Positions 12,785-25,587 of a stretch of 64,000 nucleotides of DNA are shown here, piece after piece; within the stretch, counting starts at the first letter, position 1, and every line of letters begins with the position of its first letter. This DNA comes from Cyclospora cayetanensis (taxonomy: Eukaryota > Apicomplexa > Conoidasida > Eucoccidiorida > Eimeriidae), in contig NW_020312514.1 of assembly GCF_002999335.1 (NCBI RefSeq), forward strand, positions 1 through 64,000, read 5' to 3'. Under the pieces are notes generated by a model. That model was not told where the DNA came from and searched no databases. It saw nothing but the letters and a program-made list of their open reading frames with translations. A program made the translations under genes and the position numbers.

Positions 12785-15700
12785 GGGGGCCCACAGCAAT
12801 AGCTTTGAACCCTGCTCTAGTTATACTCAGAATCAAAAAACGTCCCAAAAATCGGGTAAAGGCAATTCACGCAACTGTATAGTGTGGGAGTGGCTTCCTT
12901 TTCATAATCAGCATAAGGGGCGTCAGCTGCTTCTGGGAACAAGGTGGACCAGTGAGTCAGCGAAAACGGGCTGGTGCTGGCTGGCAAGCGTCGTTAATTT
13001 GACTTTTCCTTTTTCTTCACAAAGATTATAGAACTTTGTCGTTTCAGATTGATGCATTCCGTGTAAATTATGTGGTTCACGGCGGGTACCCCTGCTGACT
13101 GCACTCGTTTTCCCTCCCTCCGAGTTTGATCCCCGTGCAGGGGCGTGATTCGACAGTAGATACTCCAGGTATTGCAGGGTTATTTACATTTTCCAAAGCA
13201 CATACATTAAAGAAATACTTTCTTGAGGGAATCCCCATGCGGTGCTAGAACGTGTTCCATATGTGGTGTGCCGTAGCTTCCTTTTCTTTGACCTTGTATA
13301 GTGTAGCGCGTACCGCAATCTATTTTAGTGATAACCCTCAGCTTATATGTTCTAATGCTGTTTCGTGGCTTCTTCTGACCATTAGTGATTCGACGTTTTG
13401 TTGGGCTTTTTCAAGGATCTAGAGTATGGTGAGAAAATTCGTAATCTGTGGATATTGCTATGTGCTCTGGAGGCCCGCATTATTTACACACTGATGCACA
13501 GCAACTAGTGGGCCTCTCCGAGCTCCGTCATACGTGAAAAGATAAATGACCAAGGAGAGGCACAAAGTGCTAGCAGCAAAGCAGCCTTACATTCAGAGGC
13601 CTAGGTACTCTGGAACCTGTTTTACAGAAAATCCCTATGGAAACAATAAACATTTGTTGATGCACGAGCGAGTGTCCCAGGGTATATTGGCGACGTTTAG
13701 ACTCCTTAAATAGACCTAAAAACGACTCTATGGCGCACTAATAGGACCAGGGAAGTTAAGAGCTTCATCCCGATTCGCCAGCAAGTGACGCAGTAATCTA
13801 ACTTGTTCCTCTACACACAAAGGCTTCAAAAACTGGCAACCCGTTCATACCCATCATATTGTTGGATGCTTTTTCTCAGCTTGATGCAACACCTGCACCT
13901 ACTACTGCAAAACATTTCGCCAGTTTCACAGAATTTACCCATCAGTTGTTCGGAACATATAAACACTGTTGTTTCAAACAAAATTAAACAAAAAAAACCT
14001 TGGCTTTGCACAACAATGCCATCCTGAACGCCGTATTGTGCCGTCTTGCTCCATTAGCTGCTAATTGTCCGCCCTGTAACTGAAATGTGACCTTTACACA
14101 TGAAATGCCCAGGGTAAAAGGCACGCATCATGCCTTGCGTAAATAAAATCCACAGCTCTCCGCCCTAACCGAAGCATGACTTGTGCAAGCACAAAAAGCA
14201 GCATAGCAGTCCCTATCCCCTGCGCAAAAGAAAACATGCAACGGAAAGGTGCATGTCACAAATGTGATGTGACCCTGTATGTGTAATATAATTCAGGGCA
14301 AGGCAGAATGCACTATCAGTTGTACCCCACCAGTACAAAACACACAATGAACGTCAGGAAGGGACGTGACATGGATCAACACCAGAGAGTAAACACTAAT
14401 TTACTTCATCATGTGATATGGGCGAGCTATGCAGCTGGCGGCAATGTAAGAGAAGACAGAAGTGAAAAGTGAGCGAGTGCCTATGTCGACAACAACTTTT
14501 GAACTTGCCGTGACCCCGGCACCCAATATCGATTATTCTGCAGAAGCCTAACTAGCTCTAAAACCATGTGGAAAAGTTTCTCCAGACGCGACCTCCTGAT
14601 TATTTACGATTGTAAAGAAGAGGCTAGGGACGGGGTGCATGCGCAGTTGAAACTTTGCGACAGAGCCGGGAGGTTAGCATAAGCGCAAACAGGGTTACAT
14701 ATCAATACTTTGATGAGAAGTTGTTTGGTACCTTTATAAAGGAAACCTAGTACTCTTTGGCTGTTCCCATAGGCGCCTAACTTGAAAGTGGCAGTCCCTT
14801 ACGAGTACTAACACACCCAAAACAGCCAGAAGACAAACCACCAGGCTCAGACTAAGCATTAGTGTCTGTAATCGTACCTAAGCTGTCGCGTGGAATGGTA
14901 ATGCTTTTGAAGCTCACATTTTGCTAGTTAAATTTAATGGATGCGGGCTGTGTGCCTGTTGTTTCCAAACACTATGCGGTTCACTTATTTTCAACCAACT
15001 AGTGATTGAGGGAGTGTTTCTTTGCCAAGCAACAACAAGTGTGGGGTCACAGAGTCGCCTCCTTTAAGAATACCATCTGTTAAAGTCGGAACGATACAAA
15101 GAGGAGTAGCATGGCCCTTGCCCAAGGATGACACAGCAAAAGCATACTTCTGAATGAGGCATTTCAAGGTATTGAATTTCCATAGGTCAGTCCCAGTGGC
15201 TGAAACACCTTGCCCCAAAACCTACTCCCTTAAAAACACCACCAAAGATTCCAGGGCAGGGCTACATTTAAAGCAATATGCATTGACACTGGCACACACA
15301 CACACACAAATCCATGCCAGTAATGTGCATTGTAGTAGTGCTGTAGTCTGGGAATTACTTGGTCTCTTATCGAACTCACAGTGGCTTGAGCAGGTAAATG
15401 TTTTATGTCTTTCATGTAGATACTCAGGCATTAATGGTTAGGTGGCAGAATCGGAAGGTCTAGTGGGGATGACACACCCAATATGGAATAGGCAAGGCGT
15501 AGCTCACATCAAGCAGTGCCTACCAGCCAGAAATGACAGCATTTTAAACCTTTCAAACGCCATTTTTGGCTACTTGTAGCAACGCCTGCAGAAACTGTAG
15601 GTTACGAACGTTAAGTAAAGCTTCAACACATTCTAAAAATGCAGGGAGTTGACTCATGTGTGCATCAGAGCATCGCGTGGGTGACAGGGCCTGTGCACCA

Positions 15701-18700
15701 CTGCGGAATGTGGTCATATGCATGGGACAAATTAAGAGTCATACAGCTCACACTAGGCGGCTTGAACAAAGTATGACACGCATGAAGAGAGATCCTAGAA
15801 ATCAGCAGTAAGAAAAATCACCACGCATCGGCTGCCTTCATTGAATCGCTCGTCCTCCATCTTTCATAATGTGAATTGTGCACTAGTAATATTTTATTTT
15901 GTATGCTGTTGAGGGTAAAGTATGCAAGTTTTTGATCTGCAGGAATTCACATACCAAGAACTGTACCGTACAGCAAAAGAGACAGAAGCATTCCCTGACA
16001 CAGCATACCCTGATACACCTGCCATATCTCTGAACCTCCGTGCACAACCTCTTTGCTGCTCAATCGACCGCCTCCAAGCGTCATGGATCTGTCAAAATAT
16101 CTATGTGAAGCTAGGTTAGCACCTTCAATCATTCAGAGTAACTGACCTGTAAACAAGCCACGCTGCACTCCAAAGAGCCACTTTGAAGAAAAATTCTTTC
16201 TCATAATGTGAAGGTATACATCACAGAGTAGATAGATTCAGATTTCACAAGCACGAGCATTCTACTGCGGTTGCTTTGACCTTTCTGCCAACAAGAAGTG
16301 CAGCCAAATTGTTTTGAGTATTCGTTCTTCAGCAATTCAGTGGTGCCATTGTCCCATCATCGGCTACTGCCCTGCACGCGGGTGCTCCTATCGAGAGACC
16401 TCATTCGGTGCAGCTGCAAATACAAACACGCGCGAGCTCCAACCGACGCACGGTGCCAGTATCTTCAAAAACTGCAAGATATTGACTTTCAAACAATTAC
16501 CGTCAAAAGAGCAATTAAGATTATTTTCCTTGTATGACGATTGCGAGCACATATGACTGGGATTCTTTTTGCTTACATACGAATTACATCAGATTCTTTC
16601 TTACTTACTGATGTTCATTGTTTTACTGCGGTCTCTCTCGGCACCATATACTGTGCGTGTGAGTGTCGAAAGAATTTCCCTGCCATTTCTCAACAGTCCT
16701 TAACTGCAGCAAAGCAACAGGTCATACCAAGCATATAGATGCAAATAACAACTTTTAAATAGAGTAGCCACGAAGCACGGTGCATTCAGGAATATCAAAA
16801 ATCTATTACCTTCGCCAGATACCAATGGGGGAATTATCAAGAGAGCTGTGGTTGCACAGTTATACATAGTACACAAGGGGTTGCACAAATTAAGATGATA
16901 TATGAGGTGAACAGAGATATGAATACTCGATAACCTACTACCCTACCTAGCTGCAAAGTGACTGGGACATGCCAGAGCATTGTGCTGCTGACACCTTATT
17001 GTGAGACCCTCCAGTACCACAAAAACAGGGCATTCCATACAAAAGACGACCTCTTTTTTCTACGCAGAAGAGCTCCACATTGAGCCACTCCGACTGTGTG
17101 TCGCCGTCTACAAAAATCGACCGTCTACATATCCGCCCCCTGTTTTAACCAGATCAATGGAATCTCTTGGCATGAAGTAAAATCTGTCTAAATTTGAGTA
17201 TGTAAGGCAACAGTCGATTGCACACTTATACAAACGTCGAAGGAAGCATGAAAGCGTGTCTTTTTGAAAGAATGTTTACCAGAAGGTTGAAGATGTCGGG
17301 GCTTGCCGGTACACCAAATGAGAACCTTTGCTGTCAAGGATTGCACGGCTCTCCGTGACACCTGATTCCTGGTTCATGCAATGCATGCAGGTATATGGTG
17401 TCGGTCTGTTGCTTGATCTGTGTGGCGCTAATACTACAAATTACTCTTTTTGACCAGGAATTCATGCGATTAATTGCGTGATGGCCTGTTACCCATACAC
17501 AGCCCCCGAAAGAGAACTCGCATAGGTTTTCAACTAGATACAGGTCGGCTATATGATTCCGGAAGACTGAGATGTTTGCATTTGATGGTGTTCTACCGTG
17601 ATATACGTGTAGAAGTGCGCCCATGAGGCCTAGGCACCTAAACGTGCTGCTGAGGAGTCTCCACACAAAGACGCATAGCATATTCTTGTGCAGGGCAACG
17701 CTTCAGGGCTGACGTATGAGGGAAGCACAGCCTGTTGGTAGTTGTTCCACAGGCACCTACACAGAATTCTCCCAAGTCACCTAGTGAAAATCTTAAAACG
17801 GCGCCAAATGCCTAGACCTCGTGGTCTCCCATTTCCGTACCATGGAAAAGCTGCAACGTGGACCAGAACGTATCATCTTAAGAGGATCTCACACATTACA
17901 TCTTCTACCCTTTGATTCAACAGCACCTGAATATTGACTTCGATCATCAGTGATTCTGGTAGGCAGAACAAAACGTTTGAGGTCTTAACCGCCCCGCCTG
18001 CGCATCAAGAAACATTTCGGTGTTATCCAGACGACTTCTGAGTATAGAGGCGTGCTGCCATAGCCGCCTGATTGGAATTGTGACACGTTACAAAGGGCTT
18101 TAGCAGCCGAGAGCTCTGCGTACTCCCAATAGCAACCTGACACAGGCCTTGCATTTGCTATTTAACTCCACAAGCCTTCACTCCCTACATTGCTGTTGTA
18201 GACCTCTACGGAGCTCGCCTCGCAAATCGCTGACAGCGAATGGATCTTGACACTGCAAATTTTACAAGTCTATCAGAGTGTAGCCAAGTTACGCCCAGCG
18301 CGTGCTGGTCTGTCAGCCATTCGTACATCTTAGTTCTTCAAGCGAGTGCGATTACTAAAGCGATAGGATTTGTGTCGTAACTAAAGGCCGCATGCCCAAT
18401 TGAAACTGCCCCCACTGTAAGCAATGTGGTCGGTATTTGTCACTTTCGCAAGTGAATTGAAAACCAACCTGATAGTGCCTGTGTCAGAGCCGAATAACGC
18501 AAGGTTGCTGGGCGTTTCCGATGCAACGGCGCGCAGCAAATTTTCAATTCGTGCTTAGCGGCGTTTGGTGGATCTCATAGACATACCCCATACCAGTTGT
18601 AAAGCGGCTGCTGCCAGTGCAGTTTCTCTCAAATAACTTAAATATCACTGTTGGTAATGCTTACTGAATACACCTCGTCCTATGTCTGGAACACCCTACC

Positions 18701-20350
18701 AACCCAGCCCTGGAATGCGTAACAGTACTCCCTTCACGATACGCTGGCTGCTTGTACATCTGCCAGCAGATGCGTTGTTTTATAGAAAAGGTTAAGTCAC
18801 CAAGTGTGCACATTGAGGGAAGAACGGAAAAGAATCTATCGGGTACATTAAACGCGGTGATTGAGGTAGGCAGAATTCCTATATGCCACTCGTGCGTGCA
18901 GATATGTGTTCGTTTCAACGAGCTGGCAAAGCATCCCGCAGGGCGAAACGCTCATAACCCCATATGGACAGTTGTTACAAACACTTTCTACCGCCAGACG
19001 TCCACCTAACACCCAACTACACCTTCACATCGCCGAGAGCTAGTACCGAAACATTTTTGGGATGGTCCTTGATTGTTAAATCATGACTCTCTGGCTCGGT
19101 GTCGAGCGTATTACAGTTTTCAGTATATCTACCGCTCAGACATTAAAACACTCCCCAAACTCCGAACGCTGCAACAGGCATTGTCCTGGACGACACCATG
19201 TGCACCCCTGTTTACGGGCAGCTAGCCAATGCACACGTCAATGAGGCTCTTCCCTGACTGCAGTGCCAGTGATCGCCATGCTGGTAGTGTCTCTCAAAGG
19301 AAAGCAGTAATGTCAGCCCGCATACTATATAAAAAAAGCAATGCATGTTTTGTGCAACCCACAGCTGCATTTGATGAGTGTGGTGAACGCACTACATGCA
19401 GGTCGTAGAGCAGCCAAGCTGATGCCTACGCAGAGTTTTTGAAACAGCTGATTAAAAACTGTATGCTGTGCTGAGTGGCAATGCCACCGACTATGGCCGT
19501 AAGACTGGACCATGGCACTGCTATACTCTTTTAAAAATTGCGCTGTTCGGTAAAATTTCTCCTGCTAGCTTGCCCGCTACTAGCAGCTCAAGAGACAGCA
19601 GATTTCAAGTTTGGGGGCTACTATTGTTGGCGGGCGATGTGTTACAGAGAAAGCGCGCTTACATTCTGAATGAGCGGTCAGGTAGCGGTTCGTTTTATTC
19701 GACATCTGTTCGGCGCACACGCACACTAATGCAGGCAGGTTATTGGTATGGAGAAAGCACAAAGCAGCGAAGCACTTCGTGACGTTTACGAAAAAATGAG
19801 TGTTCGAGCTTTAGACCTCGGAGTCCACTAGACCGGCTCCTGGACGTAATACTTTGTGTCTCATATTTACGCCCCATGGACGCCAAATCTCGCACTTACA
19901 GCCAAAGGGTAACGTTTCTTTGATTGAGCCTTTTTATGTTTAGAAGCATTTGTCTATGTATTTGTAAATTGCCCGAACCTTGCTATTGTAGTGTTCGGCA
20001 CTACACTTTCATTCATCTCGCAAGGATTCCTCTCCCCCTGGCGACCGTCGTGTGTTCCGTCAGCGGGGTCGATTGCAAGTTTCCTTCAAGGGCGTCGTCC
20101 CTCTTGTATCTTGCAGGGATCATTGTGGGTCCCTAACACTTGCCTCTCCAGCTGCCGTCCAAGTTGATTTAGGCCTTGAGCCTGCTCGCCTTACATATTT
20201 TGGTAGGTTCGTGAAGCGGCGGCGGTCAGTCAGCCGCTTGCTCTCCTCCAATGGCCATCACCGCTGAGAGGCTGGCAGAGCCGGCTGTTGCCTGTCGGGG
20301 CCGCTTGAGTTGGTTGGGCTGCCAGGCGCGGAGGGATGCAGGCAATGTGC
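12785..20350. other. Gene-free stretch
   Basis: About 7.5 kb with no open frame longer than chance, no recognisable protein motif and no RNA gene that I could identify. A short (CA)n run is present at about 15,293-15,308. One short B-box-like string near 13,126 (GAGTTTGATCCCC) lacks a matching tRNA body and was not called. R1/R2/R3 repeats were not recognised here, so this is different DNA from the flanking arrays. Confidence 0.5.
15293..15308. repeat. (CA)n microsatellite
   Basis: A short uninterrupted CA dinucleotide run (about eight units) within non-coding sequence. Confidence 0.8.
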
Positions 20351-20359
20351 AAGGTTGAG

Positions 20360-20456
20360 TCTGCTCCCAGGTGGCGTGGTCCTCGGAAGTATTGTGTCAT
20401 TTGAGCAGATACCGAATTCAACCATCCTTACTATTATCCGTCACAGTGTAGTCCAC
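20360..20456 (-). pseudogene. Chromodomain remnant of the retrotransposon integrase
   Basis: The minus strand reads DYTVTDNSKDG, a stop, IRYLLK, a stop, then HNTSEDHATWEQ. This matches the chromodomain pattern in which a hydrophobic strand is followed by YLVKWKGY and then ATWEP. The second stop (TGA) replaces the first conserved tryptophan of the aromatic cage; the second tryptophan (ATWE, 20,364-20,375) is kept. Chromodomains at the integrase C-terminus are the hallmark of chromoviruses and target integration to modified histones. Confidence 0.7.
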
Positions 20457-20829
20457 TCCGTAGGTGGCTGATGCCTGCCCTGTGGTGTCCCGAATGTAGT
20501 GGCGACCGACTGCTGGCCCTTGCAACGTCGTACGAATGCCGCCTAATCGAGCTTTGATGCGGTACAATGCGTGGAAGCATCGTGGAGCCTGTGTCAGGGA
20601 GGCATGGCACCGCTGTCGGCAACCTTGCCAGCCTAGTAGACTATCAAAACTGGTCCGCAGTAACGGGGTCCTAGCTTAGAGCAGATGGACACACCCGGGA
20701 GATTGTCGGTATTAATATAAACGTCAACATCGATAATACACTCAACTTCCCCTAGCTCGGAGGCAGCTTAAAACTTTTGATGTCATTTCACCTTCAGCAT
20801 TTGACTCTAGGTCGGCTCACACAGTTGCG

Positions 20830-21530
20830 TGTAGAACCTGGTCATAGGGCGTACGTGTTGGCGCAACGCTCCCAAGCATGTCGATTCCTGATGCCGTAGT
20901 ATGGTACTCCCTGGTCACCGGTGGCGCTCTATGTGAGCGAAGAAGCGAGAGGCACGATCTGACACTCGCTCCCATCGGATTGAAGAACCAAACTCCGTAG
21001 CATCTGTCCATGCATTCTGTTCACCTTCCGTTTAAAGGTGATATGCGGATGCCACCACCCACTTGACTTTCAAAGACTGGCATAGACGTTCCCACTTGTC
21101 AGAGTGACATCTTGGGCCCCGATCAAAAAGGACTTTTGAAACCCCACGAAAACAAAATGGGCGAGATGCGACCAACTGAACCGTATCTGCTGTTAAACTA
21201 GCCTTGGTAATCAAAGTGAAGTGCGTCGTCTTATAAATGGGTGTACTTAACGGCAGCTAAACTGTTGTTATTATCGTAGAAAAGGAATCCGTGATAAAAT
21301 CTAGCTTGACGAGACTGAATCGTTGGAAGGCAATGCGGGGTGGCCGATGTAAGCTGCCTGGCCTCTAATCAGTACCTTGCAGGCTCGCCACAGCACACCC
21401 CGTGGGCATTACAATAAGTTCGCATAGTGCCACGCATTGTATAAGGTAATTCGTCATAAGGTTAGCTTAACATGGCTACATCCTTTGCAAGCAAGACATT
21501 TGCAGGCAATGACGTGGTCATGGCTCCGAA
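20830..21530 (-). pseudogene. Integrase remnant (retroviral-type core)
   Basis: Three parts of a Ty3/Gypsy integrase can be read on the minus strand. A zinc-binding remnant (DHVIACKCLACKGC, about 21,514-21,470, out of frame with its neighbours) carries a C-x2-C pair. The core begins with VKLDFIT near 21,300, the first catalytic aspartate, and continues through one in-frame stop to VLFDRGPRCHSDKWERLCQ near 21,130-21,070, which holds the second aspartate and ends in ASAYHL (canonical TAYHP). Beyond another stop or frameshift, VNRMHGQMLRSLV (about 20,990-20,950) matches the third catalytic region, where the expected glutamate appears to be lost. Non-functional. Confidence 0.8.
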
Positions 21531-22195
21531 TAACATATAGAACCTTGGAAGCGGAGAAACGCGAATGCGCCACATGTCAAGTATGCAAATACGCAGAGAA
21601 TAAGTAATGAGAAAAAGCGCTCTTTGTGCTGCTTTTAACGTAGGAATGACCCTCTTCGCCTTCCTGCCACTCAACCACTTTGGAGGGTTTGGTGAGGTCG
21701 GGCCAATTGGATTATGCAGCGTAAGCTTGAGCTCGTATCGGATCCTCATCAGCGGACAAAAGAGCGAAGCCCTAGCGATTTAAGGACTGCCTTTCACCGG
21801 TGTTGAGCGATTACGTCCCTGCAGTTGAACACTCCGGTGCAGGAAGGCAAATCGGGCACCCGCTCTGGTGCCTCGATTTGTGACACTGGCTCAGGGGACA
21901 AATGGGATAGGTGAGCTTTGAAGGGGATCGCTTGGAACCCTAAGTAAGCTGGCACCCCCACAATAGCTCCCTGGTGATCCAGATTTCTGTGCTGCTGTTC
22001 TGGCGCATGAGCGGCTGCAGCAATAGCGGTCATCCACCCGTAGGAAGTGATGCAGGTGGTGACGAGCAGGTGCAGGGCATCTCCACTGGCAAAGTGTGGA
22101 TAGCAGGCGACAGCGCCCACAGCCTAGAACCGCGTGCCATTTCAGATAGTTGATCATGATATTATGGAATTTGTCCAGAAAATCGAGCTAATGCT

Positions 22196-22429
22196 TTATG
22201 TGTTTTCATTGTGGATTAGAGATAGTTGGCTGCTGGAAGTAGGCCAACTCCTGGTGATTTGTATGGAATAAGCGTTTGCACAGGAAACCACGTATCCCCA
22301 TGTATTAGAAGCGCTGACTAATGCTTGAACATCTTGGGTGAAAATGGGGTATTTTTTCAGTAAAGCGTTCATTATCTGGCTTAAACAGAGCTCGGTTGTT
22401 GCCACGTTCCAATACTGAGCCTCAGGCAT
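22196..22429 (-). pseudogene. Connection/RNase H region remnant of the retrotransposon
   Basis: The minus strand contains ALLKKYPIFTQDVQALV, resembling the segment between reverse transcriptase and RNase H in Ty3/Gypsy polyproteins (LLKK..F.W......AF..LK). It is followed by degraded text where the first RNase H aspartate (TDAS motif) would be expected but is not found. The assignment rests mainly on position between the RT and integrase remnants. Confidence 0.45.
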
Positions 22430-22559
22430 AGCCTGATGCAGTAGCTCAAGGGTGATCAGGTATGGTGGAGTCGGAAATTGGGTGAACCGTATTTTTTACT
22501 AGCCGCTTCTTGGGTTGCTTCAAAGCGGATGTATGCGGTGGAGTTCAGGTAGTCTCATA

Positions 22560-23110
22560 TGCTTCCAGCGGCCATGCAACGTCGGCGAACTCGGGCGCCA
22601 CGAATATGCGCCGTGTTTGGCAGTCCCGAAGGACTACCGCAACTGCGTCTCCTGGGGTGGGCACTCTGAACAGTTAAGAATTGCATGCTGTCTTCAGCAT
22701 AACCCTTAATGTCCTTCCCGCCGATGATGTAACCTAAGTATTCCAACTGCTCCCTTGGTACCTTGTAATTCCCGAATTCGTAGTACATCGATGTTGTTAT
22801 AAGGTGCTCAGCAACCGCCTTTACAGCTGCACGTGAGGGACTAAGTCCAGACTCTAGATACGACTGTCGTCAAAATGGGCAACTACTCTTTGGGCCAACA
22901 CTACTTAGAGAAAAGCATTGATATTGGTCTTCGACAAGGCGCGTGCATCTTGGATACCAAACGACATCACCTTAAGTTCAAAGAGACCCATCACTTGACA
23001 GACAACAGTCTACTACCTGTCTGCTTTTGGTGCAAACCTTATCTGTCAAAGACCGGTTTCTACGTAAAGCGTCAAAAAGTTTCGGGAGGCGCCCAGCATT
23101 TCAAGGGTAG
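22560..23110 (-). pseudogene. Reverse transcriptase remnant of the retrotransposon
   Basis: Reading the minus strand across frameshifts gives the palm segments of a Ty3/Gypsy reverse transcriptase. DGSFELKVMSFGIQDARAL (about 22,990-22,939) matches the G.FE..VMPFGL.NAPA motif. RVVAHFDDSRI (about 22,886-22,860) matches the catalytic YxDD box with FDD at 22,866-22,874, so the catalytic aspartates are still visible. KVPREQLEYLGYIIGGKDI (about 22,770-22,710) matches the downstream FLG.vis..GI motif. At least two frameshifts and several stops interrupt it. Confidence 0.8.
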
Positions 23111-24673
23111 TGTGTAGCAATGGCACTGTGGAGTCCGAGTTTATCATATGGGAGGTTCGTAGTCTCGCCGATACATATTGTATTCGGTGATCAACAGGAC
23201 GCTTGGGGGGCAGCACCCTTAAAAAAAAGACGTCTTTTGGCTCGACAGGCGGTCAGCACCTGCGACAGCATTATGAAAGATTAACCTAACGGAACGCGAA
23301 AACCCAGATACGTGTTTTGAACAGCATACTAGGCCGCACAGACGCGTTGTCGGCCTCGCCCGCCGCCGGCAAAGCGAGGCGAATTCGCGAGCTGAGTCTG
23401 TTGGACCGAGGGTAAGCTGATGCTTAACCGAACATACCAAACAAAAACTCCTGTAAGGCTTTAGGAGGTGGATCCGTTGTGTCATTCACAGGACTAGGTA
23501 TCGTGAGGAGAGAACCCAGGTTTTGCGATGCTGACTAGAGCTCTGCAGTGCTGGTGGGCGCCTGCTGAAGTGCGGCTCGTGATAGGAACGCGCGCATCGG
23601 CGTGCGGTTTGACATGTAACGCTAAGCAGGCAGTTGTGGTAAGCATAACGCTTTCCCTATCGACACGAGAGAAGCCTGTCGAGCAAGGGCATTGTATGCC
23701 TGGTTTGCTGCAGTTTCTGAGTAAGTCCTGGAACAGAGGTCACGCGCCTCCAGCGAATCTCTCTCGGAGCAGCATTGGCAGGTTACACCAGTTGCGGTCC
23801 ATATCTCCACGCAGCGTAGTCAACCAGAAATACCATGATATCTGATGTCTGCTAAGCCAGAATAGCCTCACAAGAAGTCACACGGGACAGGCCCTACCAG
23901 GTATCTGCCCTAGAATAATAAGCCACACCACATAGGTGGCCACGTAACAATAAAATTCATTTGTGAGCTTTGCCTGCTAGCCGGGTTACAGCAACCCTCG
24001 TGACGTGGGAAGCCGGCATCCAAGAAAAAGCGCTGCACCAGTGCCAGGCTAATCAGGCTTTTGGATACTCCCTTGCATCACAGCGCTTCATGCTTGTGCT
24101 CCAATACGCCGAAAAACAACTCTGCTGTGCGCCCAGTAACACACAGCAGCCCTAAAGCGTCAATGGTGTTCTCCAGGCCACCGTCTGTTCTACCTCACCC
24201 TCGATTATTATGTAGCGATCCCCGTTAACACGATTGCCTGCTTTTGTCTCTGACGTACTCCCATCAATGAGCTCATCGCCCTTAGTCCTCTATCGCCAAC
24301 CTTCGGCTCACCATACTCCAGTAACCATAAGCTCTTCAGACATTCCAATAGCATTTCTACTTTAATCTCCCTGGTTCCCTCTCCGCCTATCCTCTGTAGA
24401 CAGAGACGCCGCCTCCTGTCAAGCAAGACTCGGGTCGTGTTAGATCCCGTGGTGACGGAACATATCAATCCATGCGCAGCATTACTGCTCCTAGTGATCG
24501 TTTCTCCCATTACTTCAGTGCTCAACAGTTTGAGGGCTTTTGTTGTTCGTCCGATCTAAGTGGTGCCCTGATGAGTGGTGCTTCCCGTGATGGCTCACGT
24601 CCCAGTGGTTCTGAGCATTCGACGCCATAGTAGTCCCTGCCTCTAATTTGCGGCACAACTCCCCTAGAATCCA

Positions 24674-24955
24674 CTAAAAACAGTTCCGCAGCGACCAGTC
24701 TCTTCCAAAGTGTCCTGTGTTATTGCATAACAGAGGCTTCATCGGCCTGTTCTCGTTCATCCTCCTCGGTCGAGGCTTCCCCGCCTCTCCCTCAAAAATT
24801 TCAACGTAGTGTTGTTGGGTACCCGCTCGTCTTTTCCAGGTTTCCCCGTTGATGCTGGCGTCGGGGATCTCTTGAGTACTGATATTATCTGCGGTACTCT
24901 GCGCATAATTGGTCCTAAGGGTTTTTGACTTCAAAAACGCAGCTGCGGCATCCAT
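24674..24955 (-). pseudogene. Gag C-terminal fragment with degraded zinc knuckle
   Basis: A 93-codon minus-strand open segment ends in LLCNNTGHFGRDWSLRNCF. This follows the retroviral zinc-knuckle spacing C-x2-C-x4-H-x4-C, but with the second cysteine replaced by threonine-side residues and the last replaced by tryptophan. The preceding text is rich in arginine, proline and asparagine (GKPRPRRMNENRPMK), typical of the linker before a knuckle. Its position, upstream of the RT remnant in the element's direction, supports Gag. Confidence 0.55.
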
Positions 24956-25142
24956 TCAATAAAGGATTGCTCTGTGTCGTTCATTTTGTGTTTTGTCTGG
25001 CTGGCTGGTTAAGTAGTAGTTTAAGGTTTATTCGCTTTTTATCACAATGCCCTGGTAAACAATAGGTAAAAACATCAGGGTATTCACCATGATATCGCTT
25101 GTTTTGGGCCACTTGAACCAACACTCTCGTCTTATTCCTACA

Positions 25143-25164
25143 AAAACGCCTCAAGAGGCGTTTT
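25143..25164. repeat. Perfect palindrome, 10-bp arms
   Basis: Arms AAAACGCCTC (25,143-25,152) and GAGGCGTTTT (25,155-25,164) are separated by two bases. It has the shape of a hairpin with a T-tract, but there is no bacterial context here, so terminator function is not implied. It lies just upstream (in the minus-strand sense) of the Gag remnant. Confidence 0.8.
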
Positions 25165-25535
25165 CTTATGGGAATCTTTCAATCCTCCATATTTGCCCCG
25201 GTGTACCCAGGACTAGCCAATAGTGCAATGAAAGGCACTTTGAATGCTTTCAGCTCCTCACTAAGTACCTTTGGTTTCTCCCTCTAAAAGCTATGTCTCT
25301 ATCAAGTTCAGGAAATCCTGCATACCACTCCCGTCTTCGTGTACGAGAGACTGACAATGGAATGGGCTCATTGGATTTGCTCCCATCTCAACCAGCTGCC
25401 TCTGTCTACGCTACTTTCACCTGTGAGTGGGCAATAACTTTCAATCGATCCTGCCTAAAGCATTTTAATCAAGTCAACTAATAGACGCCAGTTCTCCAGC
25501 GGTGTGGAGGTTTTAAGGAAAGAATTTGTTAGCTT

Positions 25536-25587
25536 GTCGAAACGGCTTAACATCGTCCCCTTACATCTTTGTAAAAGCCGTTTCGAC
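25536..25587. repeat. Perfect inverted repeat, 13-bp arms
   Basis: GTCGAAACGGCTT at 25,536-25,548 is repeated in reverse complement as AAGCCGTTTCGAC at 25,575-25,587, with a 26-base spacer. No gene is nearby. It could be part of an LTR or leader of the chromovirus, a miniature element end, or chance. Confidence 0.75.

Larger units (their letters stand above)
20350..24955 (-). mobile_element. Decayed Ty3/Gypsy chromovirus LTR retrotransposon
   Basis: On the minus strand the domains appear in the order expected for a Ty3/Gypsy element. A Gag zinc-knuckle remnant (about 24,680) is followed by reverse transcriptase (about 23,100-22,560), a connection/RNase H remnant (about 22,430-22,200), integrase (about 21,520-20,830) and a chromodomain (about 20,456-20,360). 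The terminal chromodomain places it in the chromovirus clade, which is known in Eimeria genomes. Every domain is broken by stops or frameshifts, so the copy is dead. LTRs, primer-binding site, polypurine tract and protease were not identified; the true ends probably lie beyond the limits given. 23,120-24,670 should hold protease and the Gag/Pol junction, but I recognise nothing there. Confidence 0.8.

Noticed and set aside
13080..13160. Possible tRNA signal (GAGTTTGATCCCC resembling a B box)
   Set aside because: No matching acceptor stem, anticodon arm or A box could be built around it.
25143..25164. Bacterial-type intrinsic terminator or contamination
   Set aside because: The hairpin is followed by only a short T run and no bacterial gene lies nearby; the surroundings are continuous with the eukaryotic sequence.
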